DNA from: Aeromicrobium sp. A1-2
Lineage (GTDB): Bacteria > Actinomycetota > Actinomycetes > Propionibacteriales > Nocardioidaceae
Assembly: GCF_003443875.1 (NCBI RefSeq)
Contig: NZ_CP027482.1
Coordinates: forward strand, 1,178,001 to 1,242,000
DNA length: 64,000 nucleotides
Reading direction: 5' to 3'
Below are positions 1-10,279 of this stretch, piece after piece. Position numbers and translations under genes: made by a program. Positions within the stretch are counted from its first letter, which is position 1; each line of letters opens with the position of its first letter. Under the pieces are notes generated by a model. It did no database searches. It worked only from the letters and a program-made list of their open reading frames with translations, and had not been told where the DNA came from.

Positions 1-241
1 GCGCCTTGAGGTCCAGCGAGCCCATGACGGGGACGACACCCACGCACAGGGCGCCGTCGACCTCGGCCATCAAGGTCTTGAAGACGCGTCCCGGCTCGAC
101 GCCGAGCGCCTCGGCCGCCTCCATGCCGAACGACTCCGCGCGGGGGTCGTGGACGTACGAGTGCGGTGTGAAGGGGACGTTGGCCCGATGCAGCGCGATG
201 AAGGCGGGAGTCGCGTCGGTGGACTTCTTGTTGGCGGCCAC
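1..241 (-). CDS. ybaK: YbaK/EbsC-family aminoacyl-tRNA deacylase, partial (3' part outside window)
   Basis: The first 80 residues are visible, and the gene runs off the left edge. The family hydrolyses mischarged Cys-tRNA(Pro) in the cytosol (YbaK) or acts as a related editing domain. The translation begins VAANKKSTDATPAF and contains HSYVHDP, EAAEALGVEPGRVFKTL and LCVGVVPV, the usual N-terminal blocks of YbaK, with the early Lys in the RVFKTL block. The start is GTG at 241, right after a GGTGGACAG Shine-Dalgarno-like run; no in-frame start lies closer upstream. It is divergent from hisD with only 34 bp between the start codons. Reading frame and motifs are clear; the specific tRNA substrate is inferred from family. 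Confidence 0.85.
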   Translation of the reverse strand, partial: MAANKKSTDATPAFIALHRANVPFTPHSYVHDPRAESFGMEAAEALGVEPGRVFKTLMAEVDGALCVGVVPVMGSLDLKA

Positions 242-262
242 CTGTCCACCGTAGTGCGTCCG

Positions 263-268
263 TAGACT
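263..268 (+). promoter_or_regulatory. Likely -10 box (TAGACT) of hisD, leaderless
   Basis: TAGACT lies 7 nt before the GTG at 276. The same TANNNT-to-GTG spacing recurs at many genes of this window, which supports a leaderless hisD transcript starting at or next to the start codon. No convincing -35 is seen. Confidence 0.5.
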
Positions 269-275
269 TGCCGTT

Positions 276-1589
276 GTGATGCGACGACTTGACCTGACAA
301 ATCTGCAGCCCGCTGAGCACGATCTGCAGCGCGTCTACGGCGCGGCGGTCCCGCGCGCCGAAGTCGACGTCGAGCAGGCGATGGCCGCAGTTCGACCGAT
401 CTGCGAGGACGTCCGATCCCGCGGTGTCGAGGCGGTCCTGGATGCCGGTGAGCGGTTCGACGGCGTACGCCCCGCCGAGCTGCGGGTGCCGACTGCCGCG
501 ATCGCGGCTGCGCTGGCTGATCTCGCCCCCGACATCCGGGCCGGGCTCGAGGAGTCCATCCGCCGGCTGCGGCACACCAGCCAGGCCGAGCTGGAGCACA
601 CGCTGGTCACCGATGTGGCTCCCGGTGCCACGGTCGAGCGGCGCATCGTTCCGATGCAGCGGGTCGGACTGTACGTGCCGGGCGGCCTCGCGCCCCTGGT
701 CAGCACCGTCATCATGAACGCCGTGCCGGCCCAGGTTGCCGGGGTGCCGGGCATCGCCCTCGCGAGCCCACCCAACGCGGAGTTTGGCGGCCTGCCCCAT
801 CCGACGATCCTCGCCGCGTGCGGCCTGCTCGGCATCGACGAGGTCTATTCGGTGGGTGGCGCCCAGGCGTTGGCGATGTTCGCGTACGGCGCAGGGGAGT
901 GCCGTCCGGTCAACCTGATCACCGGACCGGGCAACATCTACGTCGCGGCCGCCAAGCGCTACCTGCAGGGCACAGTCAGCATCGACTCCGAGGCCGGTCC
1001 GACCGAGATCGCGATCATTGCGGACGACACCGCCGATGCCGGGTTCGTTGCGGCCGACCTGATCAGCCAGGCCGAGCACGACCCCATGGCTGCCAGCGTC
1101 CTGATCACCGACAGCGCGGCTCTGGCTGACGCGGTCGACACCGCGCTCGATGACCAGATCGGCTCGGCCAAGCATGCCGAGCGCATCCGCACCGCGCTCG
1201 AGGGCCGGCAGTCCGCCACGGTCCTGGTCCGCGACATCGACCAGGCTGTCCAAGTCGCCAACGGCTATGCCGCCGAGCACCTGGAGGTCCAGACCGCCGA
1301 CTCGGCCGCCGTTGCGGCGCGGATCGTCAACGCCGGAGCCATCTTTGTCGGACCGCACACCCCGGTGTCCCTGGGTGACTACGCGGCGGGGTCCAACCAC
1401 GTCCTGCCGACGGCGGGATGCGCGTGCCACTCCTCCGGACTCTCGGTCCGCGCATTCTGCAAGAACATGCATGTCGTGACCTACGACGAGGCTGCCCTGC
1501 GCGAGGTCGGGGGCCACGTCGTGACTCTCGCCGAGGCCGAGAACCTGCCTTCGCACGGAGCCGCGGTGTCGATCCGGACGTCCCGCTGA
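276..1589 (+). CDS. hisD: Histidinol dehydrogenase HisD
   Basis: Zinc- and NAD-dependent enzyme catalysing the last two steps of histidine synthesis, histidinol to histidine via histidinal. The 437-residue protein has the standard family length. It carries the nucleotide-binding region [12 protein letters not shown], the [12 protein letters not shown] block and the catalytic Glu-His pair in AAEHLEV (E334, H335 from the GTG start). The C-terminal metal/substrate region is GSNHVLPT. The start is GTG 276 (ATG 279 is an alternative); the TAGACT box upstream favours 276. The stop overlaps the hisC start as TGATG, so hisD heads a translationally coupled his run. It is divergent from the YbaK gene. 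Confidence 0.97.
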   Translation: MMRRLDLTNLQPAEHDLQRVYGAAVPRAEVDVEQAMAAVRPICEDVRSRGVEAVLDAGERFDGVRPAELRVPTAAIAAALADLAPDIRAGLEESIRRLRHTSQAELEHTLVTDVAPGATVERRIVPMQRVGLYVPGGLAPLVSTVIMNAVPAQVAGVPGIALASPPNAEFGGLPHPTILAACGLLGIDEVYSVGGAQALAMFAYGAGECRPVNLITGPGNIYVAAAKRYLQGTVSIDSEAGPTEIAIIADDTADAGFVAADLISQAEHDPMAASVLITDSAALADAVDTALDDQIGSAKHAERIRTALEGRQSATVLVRDIDQAVQVANGYAAEHLEVQTADSAAVAARIVNAGAIFVGPHTPVSLGDYAAGSNHVLPTAGCACHSSGLSVRAFCKNMHVVTYDEAALREVGGHVVTLAEAENLPSHGAAVSIRTSR

Positions 1590-2665
1590 TGCCGCTGCCC
1601 TCCTGGGTGCCGATCCGCGAGGACCTGCGCGGCTTCGAGCCGTACGGTGCACCCCAGATCCCGGACGTCATCAATCTCAACGTCAACGAGAATCCCTACG
1701 GCCCCAGCGATGGCGTGGCGGCGGACATCGCCGAGGCCGTGCGTCTCGCGGCGACGACGCTCAACCGCTACCCGGATCGCGAGGCACTCGTCCTGCGGGC
1801 CGGGCTGGCGGATTATCTGGGCCACGACCTCACGGCAGAGCGGGTCTGGGCGGCCAACGGGTCCAACGAGGTCATGCTGCAGATCCTGCAGGCCTTCGGC
1901 GGTCCGGGCCGGACTGCGCTGTCGTTCGCTCCGACGTACTCGATGTATCCCGAGTACGCGCGGGACACTCACACCCGATGGGTTGCGGGCCGGCGAGAGC
2001 AGGACTTCTCGGTGGACCTCGAGCGGGCGCTTGCGCTGATCGAGGTGGAGCAGCCCGATGTCGTGCTTCTGACCTCGCCCAACAACCCGACCGGAACGGC
2101 GCTGCCGCTGGAGACCGTGCGGGCCGTCGTCGAGGCGGCTCCCGGCGTCGTCGTTGTCGACGAGGCCTATGCGGAGTTCCGCCGACAGGGCACGCCGAGC
2201 GCCCTCGATGTGCTCGACGAGTTCCCTCGCCTGCTGGTGACTCGCACGATGAGCAAGGCGTTCGCGCTGGCCGGCGGCCGTCTTGGCTATGTCGCCGCAG
2301 ATGCCGCGATCATCGATGCGCTGCGCATCGTGCGACTTCCCTACCATCTGTCCGCCGTGACGCAGGCCGCCGCGAGCGCCGCGCTGCGCCACCGCGACGA
2401 GCTGCTGGCCCGGGTCGATGAGCTGCGCGCCACCCGCGACGACCTGGCGGCCTGGTTGAAGGAGCAGGGCTTCGAGGTCGCGGACTCGGACGCAAACTTC
2501 GTCCTGTTCGGCCGTTTCGACGACCGACACGCGATCTGGCAGGGCCTCGTCGACCGCGGTGTGCTGATACGGGAGACTGGACCCGACGGATGGCTCCGCG
2601 TCTCGGTCGGGACCCCCGATGAGATGCAGGCTTTCTACACATCACTCCTGGAGGTGACCCGATGA
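1589..2665 (+). CDS. hisC: Histidinol-phosphate aminotransferase HisC
   Basis: PLP-dependent class I/II aminotransferase converting imidazole acetol phosphate to histidinol phosphate with glutamate as donor. The 358-residue protein shows [10 protein letters not shown] near the N terminus, [15 protein letters not shown] and the PLP lysine in [15 protein letters not shown]. The frame is open far upstream into hisD, but ATG 1589, overlapping the hisD stop, gives the normal HisC N terminus. It overlaps hisB by 4 nt (ATGA). As a HisC-type enzyme it may also act on aromatic keto acids, but nothing in the sequence decides that. Confidence 0.97.
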   Translation: MPLPSWVPIREDLRGFEPYGAPQIPDVINLNVNENPYGPSDGVAADIAEAVRLAATTLNRYPDREALVLRAGLADYLGHDLTAERVWAANGSNEVMLQILQAFGGPGRTALSFAPTYSMYPEYARDTHTRWVAGRREQDFSVDLERALALIEVEQPDVVLLTSPNNPTGTALPLETVRAVVEAAPGVVVVDEAYAEFRRQGTPSALDVLDEFPRLLVTRTMSKAFALAGGRLGYVAADAAIIDALRIVRLPYHLSAVTQAAASAALRHRDELLARVDELRATRDDLAAWLKEQGFEVADSDANFVLFGRFDDRHAIWQGLVDRGVLIRETGPDGWLRVSVGTPDEMQAFYTSLLEVTR

Positions 2666-3261
2666 CCCGTAGCGCCCGCATCGAGCGAAAGACCTCGGAG
2701 TCCCATGTCGTCGTCGAGATCGATCTTGACGGCACCGGAGCCAACGACATCTCCACGGGAGTTGGCTTCTACGACCACATGCTGACGGCGTTCTCCCGGC
2801 ACTCGCTGATCGACCTCACAGTCCGGTCCGAGGGCGATCTGCACATCGACGCGCACCACACGGTCGAGGACACCGCGATCTGCCTCGGCGAGGCGATCCG
2901 CGAGGCGCTGGGTGACAAGGTCGGCATCCGCCGGTACGGCGATGCGCTGGTGCCGCTCGACGAGTCGATCGCGCAGGCCGTCGTCGACGTGTCCGGCCGT
3001 CCCTACTTCGTGCACTCCGGCGAGCCCGAGCGGCAGATCACCGCGATCATCGGCGGGCAGTACTCCGGCTCACTGACCAGCCACGTGTTCGAGTCGATCG
3101 CGCACCACGCAGGGATCACGATGCACGTACGCCTGCTGGACGGCCGCGACCCGCACCACATTGCCGAGGCCCAGTTCAAGGCGGTCGCGCGGGCACTGCG
3201 CGACGCCGTCGCGATCGATCCGCGTGAGTCAGGTATTCCCAGCACGAAGGGTGCTCTGTGA
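2662..3261 (+). CDS. hisB: Imidazoleglycerol-phosphate dehydratase HisB
   Basis: Mn-dependent dehydratase making imidazole acetol phosphate. It is the 199-residue monofunctional form, without the HisN-type phosphatase domain found in enterobacterial HisB. The metal-binding histidine clusters are visible as [10 protein letters not shown] (about residues 61-70) and SIAHHAG in the second half, with the FYDHML block near residue 35. It overlaps hisC by 4 nt at the start and hisH by 4 nt at the end, so translation is probably coupled. The separate histidinol-phosphate phosphatase is not in this window. Confidence 0.97.
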   Translation: MTRSARIERKTSESHVVVEIDLDGTGANDISTGVGFYDHMLTAFSRHSLIDLTVRSEGDLHIDAHHTVEDTAICLGEAIREALGDKVGIRRYGDALVPLDESIAQAVVDVSGRPYFVHSGEPERQITAIIGGQYSGSLTSHVFESIAHHAGITMHVRLLDGRDPHHIAEAQFKAVARALRDAVAIDPRESGIPSTKGAL

Positions 3262-3893
3262 CCCGACCCCGCGTTGCGGTGCTGGACTACGGCTCGGGCA
3301 ACCTGCGCTCGGCAGTGCGCGCGATCGAGCGTGCGGGCGCCGATGCCGAGCTGACGAGTGACGCGAAGGTCGCTGCGGAGGCTGACGGGCTGCTGGTGCC
3401 CGGCGTCGGCGCGTTCGAGTCCTGCATGCGCGGTCTGGTGGACGTCGATGGCGTGCGCATCATCGAGCGCCGGCTCATCGCCAACCGGCCCGTGCTCGGC
3501 ATCTGTGTCGGCATGCAGATTCTGTTCGGCGAGGGCATCGAGCATGGCGTGCGCACCGAGGGCTGCGGTGAGTGGCCCGGCGTCATCGAGCGACTGCAAG
3601 CCCCGATCGTGCCGCACATAGGTTGGAACACCGTCGAGGCCGGCGAGGATTCGAAGATGTTCGCCGGGATCGAGGAGGAGCGGTTCTACTTCGTGCACTC
3701 CTACGGTCTGCGTAGCTGGGAGCTGTCCCGGCCTCCCGCCCTGCCTTCTCCGGCCGTCACCTGGACCGACTACGGCGGCGACCGCTTCGTCTCGGCCGTC
3801 GAGGACGGTCCGTTGTGGGCGACCCAGTTCCACCCTGAGAAGTCTGGCGACGTCGGCATCGCGCTGCTGCGCAACTGGCTCGCCACGCTGTAG
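3258..3893 (+). CDS. hisH: Imidazole glycerol phosphate synthase, glutaminase subunit HisH
   Basis: Class I glutamine amidotransferase that supplies ammonia to HisF to form IGP and AICAR. The 211-residue protein has [10 protein letters not shown] at the N terminus, the nucleophile Cys in LGICVGMQ and the catalytic His-Glu in [12 protein letters not shown] start in a 4-nt overlap with hisB. Its partner hisF lies about 1 kb downstream, after priA and a structured spacer. A 75-bp gap follows before priA, which has its own promoter-like box. Confidence 0.97.
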   Translation: MTRPRVAVLDYGSGNLRSAVRAIERAGADAELTSDAKVAAEADGLLVPGVGAFESCMRGLVDVDGVRIIERRLIANRPVLGICVGMQILFGEGIEHGVRTEGCGEWPGVIERLQAPIVPHIGWNTVEAGEDSKMFAGIEEERFYFVHSYGLRSWELSRPPALPSPAVTWTDYGGDRFVSAVEDGPLWATQFHPEKSGDVGIALLRNWLATL

Positions 3894-3955
3894 CGCACGG
3901 CCGTGGGGTGACCCAGATCGCCCCGCGGGGTGACCCGGGCCGGACCGGCGACAGA

Positions 3956-3961
3956 TACGAT
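3956..3961 (+). promoter_or_regulatory. Likely -10 box (TACGAT) of priA, leaderless
   Basis: TACGAT ends 7 nt before the GTG of priA. With the 75-bp gap after hisH, this suggests priA can be transcribed separately from hisD-hisH. Confidence 0.5.
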
Positions 3962-3968
3962 CGGCTGC

Positions 3969-4694
3969 GTGACCCTAGAACTTCTCCCCGCCGTCGACGT
4001 CGCCGATGGACAGGCCGTGCGCCTCGTCCAGGGTGAGCTCGGCAGCGAGACCACATACGGCTCCCCGCTCGATGCTGCCCTGCAGTGGCAGACCGACGGT
4101 GCGGAGTGGATCCACCTCGTCGATCTCGACGCGGCATTCGGCAAGGGCAGCAACCGCGAGCTGCTCGCCGAGGTCGTCGGCCGGCTCGACGTCAAGGTCG
4201 AGCTGTCCGGCGGCATCCGCGACGACGCCTCGCTCGAGGCCGCTCTGGCGACCGGCTGCACCCGGGTCAACCTGGGCACTGCGGCGCTGGAGAACCCGGC
4301 CTGGTGCGCCAAGGTCGTCGCTGAGTACGGCGACCAGATCGCCGTCGGCCTCGACGTTCGCGGCCGGACCCTTGCGGCCCGCGGCTGGACGCAGGAAGGT
4401 GGTGACCTGTTCGAGGTCCTCGACCGGCTCGAGCGCGACGGCTGCGCCCGCTACGTCCTGACCGACGTCACGAAGGACGGCACGCTGACCGGTCCCAACC
4501 TCGAGCTGCTGCGGGAAGTCTGCGCGATCACCAAGAAGCCTGTCGTGGCCTCGGGTGGCGTCTCGAGCCTGCAGGACCTGCGCGACATCGCGACCCTGAC
4601 CGGGATCGGCGTCGAGGGCGCGATCGTCGGCAAGGCGCTGTACGCAGACGCCTTCACGCTCCCCGAAGCACTGGCCGCCGTCCGCGAGATCTGA
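3969..4694 (+). CDS. priA: Bifunctional ProFAR/PRA isomerase PriA (HisA, probably also TrpF)
   Basis: (beta-alpha)8-barrel isomerase converting ProFAR to PRFAR in histidine synthesis. In many actinomycetes the same enzyme also performs the TrpF step of tryptophan synthesis. The 241-residue protein begins [15 protein letters not shown] with the N-terminal catalytic Asp, has ELSGGIRDD and IAVGLDVRG, and the C-terminal phosphate site [11 protein letters not shown] and GAIVGKALY. The frame is open upstream, but GTG 3969 matches the family N terminus and sits 7 nt after a TACGAT box. No separate trpF is present beside trpC/B/A, consistent with dual function. The dual role is inference from lineage, not proven by a residue I can point to. 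Confidence 0.93.
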   Translation: MTLELLPAVDVADGQAVRLVQGELGSETTYGSPLDAALQWQTDGAEWIHLVDLDAAFGKGSNRELLAEVVGRLDVKVELSGGIRDDASLEAALATGCTRVNLGTAALENPAWCAKVVAEYGDQIAVGLDVRGRTLAARGWTQEGGDLFEVLDRLERDGCARYVLTDVTKDGTLTGPNLELLREVCAITKKPVVASGGVSSLQDLRDIATLTGIGVEGAIVGKALYADAFTLPEALAAVREI

Positions 4695-4736
4695 CCGTCG
4701 GTCGTCGAGCCCGGCGCGGAACGGCCTCCAGCTCGA

Positions 4737-4825
4737 CGGTTTACCAGGATCTCCTGGTATCGCGCACTTACCCGGGCAAATTCGCCCGGGTAAGTGACCG
4801 CTTGCCTGGGTCTCCTGGTAAACCG
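4737..4825. repeat. Nested inverted repeats between priA and hisF
   Basis: An outer perfect 13-bp inverted repeat (4737-4749 CGGTTTACCAGGA with 4813-4825 TCCTGGTAAACCG) encloses an inner perfect 13-bp hairpin (4765-4777 with 4784-4796, loop AAATTC). A local palindrome at 4742-4759 (TACCAGGA-TC-TCCTGGTA) reuses the left outer arm, so the motif TCCTGGTA or its complement occurs three times. The sequence is more AT-rich than the genes around it and codes for nothing visible. It could be an mRNA structure, a protein-binding site or a miniature repeat element; I cannot tell which. Confidence 0.85.
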
Positions 4826-4906
4826 CGAGATCGGTGGGCGCCGCAGGAAGCGGCCTCTCGGCAGGCAGAAGGGGCGGCACGGGATGGGCGCCGAGGAGCA
4901 TTCCTC

Positions 4907-4912
4907 TAGGCT
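4907..4912 (+). promoter_or_regulatory. Likely -10 box (TAGGCT) of hisF, leaderless
   Basis: TAGGCT lies 6 nt before the hisF GTG, downstream of the nested palindrome, so hisF and the exporter genes behind it may have their own promoter. Confidence 0.5.
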
Positions 4913-4918
4913 CGTGCG

Positions 4919-5680
4919 GTGAGCCTTTGCGTGCGTGTCATCCCATGCCTGGACGTCGATGCCGGACGGGTCGTCAAGGGTGTCAACTTCGTCGACCTGC
5001 GTGACGCGGGGGATCCGGTCGAGATGGCCACGGTCTACGACGCCGAGGGCGCCGACGAGTTGACCTTCCTTGATATCACGGCGTCCTCGGACAGCCGTGC
5101 GACGACGTTCGACGTCGTCGGTCGCACCGCGGACCAGGTGTTCATCCCGCTGACCGTCGGCGGCGGTGTCCGCACGCCCGAGGACGTCGACCGGCTGCTC
5201 CGGGCAGGAGCCGACAAGGTCGGCATCAACACCGCGGCGATCGCCCGGCCCGAGGTCATCGCCGAGATCGCCCAGCGGTTCGGCAACCAGGTGCTGGTGC
5301 TGAGCGTCGACGCTCGGCGCAACCCGAACCAGCCGAGCGGCTTCGAGGTCACGACCCACGGTGGCCGCACGTCGTCGGGTCTGGACGCCGTCGCGTGGGC
5401 GCGGACCGCGACGGAGCTCGGGGCGGGGGAGATCCTGCTCAACTCGATGGACGCCGACGGCACTCGCGACGGATTCGACCTGGAAATGATTCGGGCGGTC
5501 CGTGACGTTACACAGGTGCCGCTCATTGCGAGTGGCGGCGCCGGCCGGCTGGAGCACTTCCCGCAGGCCATCGAGGCCGGAGCCGACGCGGTGCTCGCCG
5601 CCAGCGTCTTCCACTTCGGCGACATGACCATCGGACAGGTGAAAGAGACCTTGCGAGCAGCTGGACACAGTGTCAGGTAG
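4919..5680 (+). CDS. hisF: Imidazole glycerol phosphate synthase, cyclase subunit HisF
   Basis: Barrel-fold cyclase partner of HisH producing IGP and AICAR from PRFAR and ammonia. The 253-residue protein has [16 protein letters not shown] with the catalytic Asp at the N terminus, [19 protein letters not shown] with the second catalytic Asp, and IASGGAG in the C-terminal phosphate site. GTG start at 4919, 6 nt after a TAGGCT box. Separated from priA by 224 bp carrying nested palindromes. Its 3' end overlaps the following ABC exporter gene by 11 nt. Confidence 0.97.
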   Translation: MSLCVRVIPCLDVDAGRVVKGVNFVDLRDAGDPVEMATVYDAEGADELTFLDITASSDSRATTFDVVGRTADQVFIPLTVGGGVRTPEDVDRLLRAGADKVGINTAAIARPEVIAEIAQRFGNQVLVLSVDARRNPNQPSGFEVTTHGGRTSSGLDAVAWARTATELGAGEILLNSMDADGTRDGFDLEMIRAVRDVTQVPLIASGGAGRLEHFPQAIEAGADAVLAASVFHFGDMTIGQVKETLRAAGHSVR

Positions 5681-7499
5681 CCCCGTCGTGGAGGAGCAGG
5701 ACGACCGCGACCTCGGCACGATGAACACTGCCCGGATCACGCGGCGCGGTTTCACCCTGCTCGGACGCGGCATCCGCGAGCAGCGCCTGCTGTTCTGGAT
5801 CTCGGTCATCGGGAGCGTCCTGTTCGGCTTCATGACCGTCGCCGACGCCCGTGTCCTGGGCTGGGCGACCGATCACGTCATTCGCCCGTCGTTCCAGAGC
5901 GGCGAGGTCACGAAGGGAGCGCTGGTCGGTGCCGTCCTGCTCTTCCTGGCGGTCGCGTTGCTGCGTGCGCTCGGCATCGTGGCTCGCCGGCTGATCGGCG
6001 GCATCGTCTACTACCGGCTCGTTGCGGACTACCGTCGCCGGGTCACCCGCCAGTACCTCTCGCTGCCCATGGCGTGGCACCACCGGCACCCGACCGGACA
6101 GTTGCTGTCCAATGCCAACGCAGACGTCGAGGGTGCGTGGGCGGTCTTCATGCCGTTGCCCATGGCGATCGGCGTCATCGCGATGCTGGTCGCAGCGATC
6201 TTCGAGATGGTGCGGGCCGATCTCGTCCTGACCCTGGTCGGTCTGGTCGTCTTCCCCGCGCTGTTCGGCATCAACGTGTTCTACCAGCGTTGGCTGTCGC
6301 CCAGGGTCGCCCACGCGCAGTCCCTGCGCGGCTCCGTCAGCGCCGTGGCGCACGAGTCGTTCGACGGAGCACTCGTCGTCAAGTCGCTGGGTCGCGAGGC
6401 CGACGAGACGGATCGTTTCCGCGACGTCGCCGAGGAGCTTCGCGACGCCAACATCGCGGTTGGCCGCATCCGCAGCATGTTCGACCCGCTGCTCGAGGCG
6501 CTGCCCAACTTCGGCATCCTGCTGGTGATCCTGCTCGGCATCGGTCGGGTCAGCAGCGGAGCCGCAGATCCCGGTGATGTCGTCTCGGTCGCCTACCTCT
6601 TCACGGTCGTGGCATTCCCGGTCCGGGCGATCGGCTGGGTGTTGGGCGAGCTGCCACGCAGTGTCGTGACGTGGGACCGGGTTGCGTCGGTCCTGGACGA
6701 GCGCGGCTCGATGCCGTACGGCACCGCTACGCTGCCGGGTGCCGGTCCAGTGCGGCTCGACGTGGACGACCTGACCTTCGGCTACTCCGGCTCGGACGTG
6801 GACGTGCTGCGCGGCATCGACCTCAGGGTTGCCCCCGGCCGGGTCGTCGCGGTGGTGGGTGCGACGGGCAGTGGCAAGAGCACACTGACCTCGCTGCTGA
6901 CCCGCCTGGTCGACCCCCAGACCGGGGCGATCCGCGTGGATGGCGTCGACATTCGCGAGCTGACCCATGACGAGCTGGCCCGGGCGATCGCGGTCGTGCC
7001 GCAGGGCACCTTCCTGTTCGACGACAGCGTGCGCGAGAACGTCACGCTGGGTGGCGACTTCACCGACGACGATGTGTGGGCCGCCCTGCACACGGTCCAG
7101 GCCGATGAGTTCGTCGCCAACCTCCCGGGCGGACTCGATGCAGAGCTTGGCGAGCGCGGCACGACCCTGTCGGGCGGCCAGCGTCAGCGTCTGTCGCTGG
7201 CGCGAGCCCTCGTGCGTAGGCCCCGCCTGCTGGTCATGGACGACGCGACCAGTGCGGTCGATCCTGAGGTCGAGCAACGCATCCTCAAGGCACTCGCGGC
7301 GCACACCTCGGATGATGACGGGCCGACCGTCATGGTCGTCGCGTATCGCAAGGCCACGATCGCACTGGCGGACGAGGTCGTATTCCTCGACGAGGGAGCG
7401 ATCGCCGACCGGGGCAGCCACGGGGAGCTCGTCGAGCGCTCCCCGGACTATCGCAACCTGGTCAACGCCTACGACCAGGCGAGGGAGGCGCTGTCATGA
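5670..7499 (+). CDS. ABC exporter half-transporter, degenerate ATPase site
   Basis: Type IV (ABCB-like) exporter subunit of 609 residues: a six-helix membrane domain (about 30-330) then an ATP-binding domain. Walker A is GATGSGKST and the signature is a canonical LSGGQRQ. Walker B reads [12 protein letters not shown], with Asp where the catalytic Glu normally stands. The switch histidine is replaced by Tyr (VVAYRKATI). Those two changes mark the non-catalytic nucleotide site of a heterodimeric exporter. The start overlaps hisF by 11 nt (GTG 5670; GTG 5688 and ATG 5721 are alternatives), and the end overlaps the next subunit by 4 nt. Substrate unknown; a multidrug/lipid-type exporter is the usual family guess. 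Confidence 0.9.
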   Translation: MSGSPVVEEQDDRDLGTMNTARITRRGFTLLGRGIREQRLLFWISVIGSVLFGFMTVADARVLGWATDHVIRPSFQSGEVTKGALVGAVLLFLAVALLRALGIVARRLIGGIVYYRLVADYRRRVTRQYLSLPMAWHHRHPTGQLLSNANADVEGAWAVFMPLPMAIGVIAMLVAAIFEMVRADLVLTLVGLVVFPALFGINVFYQRWLSPRVAHAQSLRGSVSAVAHESFDGALVVKSLGREADETDRFRDVAEELRDANIAVGRIRSMFDPLLEALPNFGILLVILLGIGRVSSGAADPGDVVSVAYLFTVVAFPVRAIGWVLGELPRSVVTWDRVASVLDERGSMPYGTATLPGAGPVRLDVDDLTFGYSGSDVDVLRGIDLRVAPGRVVAVVGATGSGKSTLTSLLTRLVDPQTGAIRVDGVDIRELTHDELARAIAVVPQGTFLFDDSVRENVTLGGDFTDDDVWAALHTVQADEFVANLPGGLDAELGERGTTLSGGQRQRLSLARALVRRPRLLVMDDATSAVDPEVEQRILKALAAHTSDDDGPTVMVVAYRKATIALADEVVFLDEGAIADRGSHGELVERSPDYRNLVNAYDQAREALS

Positions 7500-9307
7500 G
7501 TGAGCAGGTCGAGGACGACGCACGCCTGGGCGGCATCGCGATCATCCGCCGCGGCCTGTCGATGTCCCCGGCGATCAAGGACGGGATCGGTCTGACGATC
7601 CTGTTGGCGGTCCTCAGCACGCTCGGCGGTTCCGCTGTGCCGATCCTGATCCAGAAGACCGTCGACTCCGGGCTGGGCGACGGGCGACGGACGACGGTGT
7701 CGGACATCGCGACCTTCCTGGCCATCGCGACGGCGCTGATCGTCATCACCGCCGGCATCGGCTACTGGATGCGGATCCGGTTGTTCGTCGCCAGCGAGAC
7801 CGGGCTCGCCCAGATGCGGGTCAATGCGTTCCGGCACGTCCATGACCTGTCAATGCTGACGCAGAACTCCGAACGGCGTGGCGTCCTGGTCTCCCGAGTG
7901 ACATCCGACATCGATCAGGTGTCGCAGTTCCTGCAGTTCACCGGCATCCAGATCGTCGTGAGTATGGGGCAGATAGTGGTGGCGACGCTGATCATGAGCT
8001 ACTACTCGTGGCAGCTCACGCTGGTCGTGCTGATCTGCTTCCTGCCGCTGTTCATCAGCCTGCGCTTCTTCGCGCAGCGCCTCAGTGATGCCTACGACAT
8101 CGTGCGGCGCACGGTCGGCGAGATGATCGCGGTCATCGCCGAGCCCGTCGTCGGCGCATCGGTCGTCCGCGCCTACGCCGTCGAGCGCCGCACGCAGGCA
8201 CGGGTCGACGCTGGCATCACCCGCAATCTTGACGCCAACGTCAGTGCCCAGAAGCTCGTGGCGGTGACCTTCGCGGCTGCAGGGATTGCTGGCGGTCTGG
8301 CCAATGCCGGAGTCATCACGTTCGGCGTCATCATCGGGGTGGCCGGGGGGCTGTCGATGGGCACCGTGATCGCCTTCGCCTTCCTCGTCGGGCTGTTCGT
8401 GGGGCCCGTGCAGACCGCGACCCAGGTGCTGACCGATGCGCAGAACGCAATCGCCTCGTGGCGCCGGGTCATCGACCTGCTCGACACCCCGGCGGACGTC
8501 ATCGACCCCGGGGTGGGCGGCACGAAGTTGCCCGAGGGCAACCTCGGCGCCCGATTCGACCATGTGACGTTCGCCTATCCCGGCGGTCCTGACGTGCTCA
8601 AGGACATCGACATCAAGCTCGCTCCACGCCAGCGGGTCGCGGTGGTCGGCGAGACCGGCTCGGGCAAGACGACCTTCGCCAAGCTCCTGACCAGGCTCAT
8701 GGACCCGACTGACGGCGTCGTCCGGCTCGGCGACACCGACATCAGCACGGTGCCGTTCGACGACCTACGCCGGCACGTCCTGATGGTCCCGCAGGAGGGA
8801 TTCCTGTTCGACGCGACACTGCGGGACAACCTGCTCTACGGCAAGAAGGACGCGACCGACGCCGAGCTCATGGAGGTGTTCGACCGGCTCGCGCTGAAGG
8901 ACTGGTACGCAGCGCTGCCCCGCGGCCTGGACTCGCAGGTCGGCCAGCGTGGCGAGTCGCTGTCGGCAGGGGAGCGCCAGCTCGTGGCGCTCGTGCGCTC
9001 GGCGCTCGCCGACCCGGAGTTCATCGTGCTCGACGAGGCGACCAGCGCGGTCGATCCGCAGACGGAGCTGCGGGCCACCCGCGCACTGGACCGGCTGCTC
9101 GACGGGCGATCGAGCGTCACGATCGCGCACCGACTGTCGACCGCGGAGAATGCCGATCGGGTGCTGGTCTTCGACGCGGGCCGGCTCGCCGAAGACGGAA
9201 CGCATGCCGAGCTGGTCGAGCTCGGTGGCGTCTACGCGCGGCTGCACGCGAGCTGGGTCGCTCAGGCCTCCTTGTCGAGCCATCAGGCCATCGTCGATCC
9301 GGCGTGA
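7496..9307 (+). CDS. ABC exporter half-transporter, catalytic ATPase site
   Basis: Second subunit of the heterodimeric exporter, 603 residues, with membrane domain about 25-330 and ATPase domain about 350-590. Walker A is GETGSGKTT. Walker [12 protein letters not shown] keeps the catalytic Glu, and the switch His is intact in VTIAHRLST. Its own signature is altered to LSAGERQ. This is the complement of the upstream subunit: this Walker pair plus the upstream LSGGQ makes the consensus site, and the opposite pair makes the degenerate site. Translationally coupled to the upstream gene (ATGA) and to hisI downstream. The link to histidine metabolism is positional only. Confidence 0.92.
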   Translation: MSEQVEDDARLGGIAIIRRGLSMSPAIKDGIGLTILLAVLSTLGGSAVPILIQKTVDSGLGDGRRTTVSDIATFLAIATALIVITAGIGYWMRIRLFVASETGLAQMRVNAFRHVHDLSMLTQNSERRGVLVSRVTSDIDQVSQFLQFTGIQIVVSMGQIVVATLIMSYYSWQLTLVVLICFLPLFISLRFFAQRLSDAYDIVRRTVGEMIAVIAEPVVGASVVRAYAVERRTQARVDAGITRNLDANVSAQKLVAVTFAAAGIAGGLANAGVITFGVIIGVAGGLSMGTVIAFAFLVGLFVGPVQTATQVLTDAQNAIASWRRVIDLLDTPADVIDPGVGGTKLPEGNLGARFDHVTFAYPGGPDVLKDIDIKLAPRQRVAVVGETGSGKTTFAKLLTRLMDPTDGVVRLGDTDISTVPFDDLRRHVLMVPQEGFLFDATLRDNLLYGKKDATDAELMEVFDRLALKDWYAALPRGLDSQVGQRGESLSAGERQLVALVRSALADPEFIVLDEATSAVDPQTELRATRALDRLLDGRSSVTIAHRLSTAENADRVLVFDAGRLAEDGTHAELVELGGVYARLHASWVAQASLSSHQAIVDPA

Positions 9308-9669
9308 ACGGGCCTGAGACAATGGATCCCGTGAGCTCCCTTGATTCCGCCATCGCGACCCGTCTCAAGCACGATGCGGAGGGTCTCGTGCCTGCGGTGG
9401 TCCAGGACGCGCAGAGTCACGACGTGCTGATGGTCGGCTGGATGGACGACGAGGCCCTGCACCGCACCCTCACGACGGGTCGGGGGACCTTCTGGAGCCG
9501 CAGCCGGCAGGAGTACTGGGTCAAGGGCGAGACGTCTGGCCACACCCAGGCGGTGCGCGAGGTTCGGCTCGACTGCGACGGTGACACACTGCTCGTGCTG
9601 GTCGACCAGACCGGACCGGCCTGCCACACCGGCGCCCGCACGTGCTTCGACGCGGATCGACTGTTGTGA
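9304..9669 (+). CDS. hisI: Phosphoribosyl-AMP cyclohydrolase HisI
   Basis: Metal-dependent hydrolase opening the purine ring of PR-AMP, third step of histidine synthesis; the monofunctional form without HisE. Key blocks are [28 protein letters not shown], the Asp-rich DCDGDT and the C-terminal zinc cysteines in [13 protein letters not shown] 9304 overlaps the exporter stop (121 residues). ATG 9322 and GTG 9331 are alternatives; GTG 9331 sits 7 nt after a GACAAT box and could be the leaderless start. The next gene overlaps its stop by 4 nt. Confidence 0.95.
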   Translation: MNGPETMDPVSSLDSAIATRLKHDAEGLVPAVVQDAQSHDVLMVGWMDDEALHRTLTTGRGTFWSRSRQEYWVKGETSGHTQAVREVRLDCDGDTLLVLVDQTGPACHTGARTCFDADRLL

Positions 9670-10241
9670 ACACCCGCCGTCTGCTGGCCCCGACCGTGCT
9701 GGGCACCGTGGCGGCCGGCGGGCTGGCCTTCTTTGCCGCGTCCCGGACCTGGGCGCACGTCCGGGTCGCGACCGACGGCCTGCCGTCCGACTCGGTCGAC
9801 GTGACCGGCACCGACGCCCAACCGCTGGTCTCCGCGCTCGCACTGGTCGTGCTGACGGCGGCTCTCGCGGTGCTGGCGGCCTCCCCGCGCGTGCGTAGGG
9901 TCGTCGGCGGATTCACGGTGCTGGTGGCCGCCGCGGGCGTCGGGATCGTGCTGTTCGGCTCCTCGGCGCTCGACGACGCGGTCGGCCGGGCGGTCGAGGC
10001 ATCGCCGGCGTTCACCGGTAGCACCGCCCCAGACTTCTCGACCTCGCCGTGGGCCTACGTCACGGTCCTTGGATTCGTTCTCGCCGCCGTCCTGGGTGGA
10101 ATCACCGCGAAGTTCGGGGCGACCTGGCCGACGATGAGCAGCCGCTACGATGCCCCGGCGGCTCGTCCGGTGGTCGTCACACCGCAGTCCGACAGCGACA
10201 TGTGGAAGGCACTGGACGAAGGTCGCGATCCGACCCAGTAG
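9666..10241 (+). CDS. Trp-region conserved membrane protein (TIGR02234 family)
   Basis: Membrane protein of 191 residues, starting [13 protein letters not shown] at GTG 9666 within the hisI stop (GTGA overlap). Four hydrophobic segments are visible (about 5-25, 57-75, 82-103 and 131-152), with a conserved-looking SRTWAHV after the first and a polar tail ending [15 protein letters not shown]. This matches the actinobacterial family found next to trp genes. Its function is unknown. In related genomes trpE usually precedes it; here hisI abuts it directly. The frame is open further upstream, but starts there lie within hisI. Confidence 0.85.
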   Translation: MNTRRLLAPTVLGTVAAGGLAFFAASRTWAHVRVATDGLPSDSVDVTGTDAQPLVSALALVVLTAALAVLAASPRVRRVVGGFTVLVAAAGVGIVLFGSSALDDAVGRAVEASPAFTGSTAPDFSTSPWAYVTVLGFVLAAVLGGITAKFGATWPTMSSRYDAPAARPVVVTPQSDSDMWKALDEGRDPTQ

Positions 10242-10279
10242 TCTGAGCGGAGTTCGCCACCCCGAGGAGACATCACCCC

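Noticed and set aside
5673..7421. 582-codon frame antisense to the first ABC subunit
   Set aside because: No motifs, biased His/Arg/Asp/Gln composition typical of antisense frames; the sense frame has complete ABC motifs.
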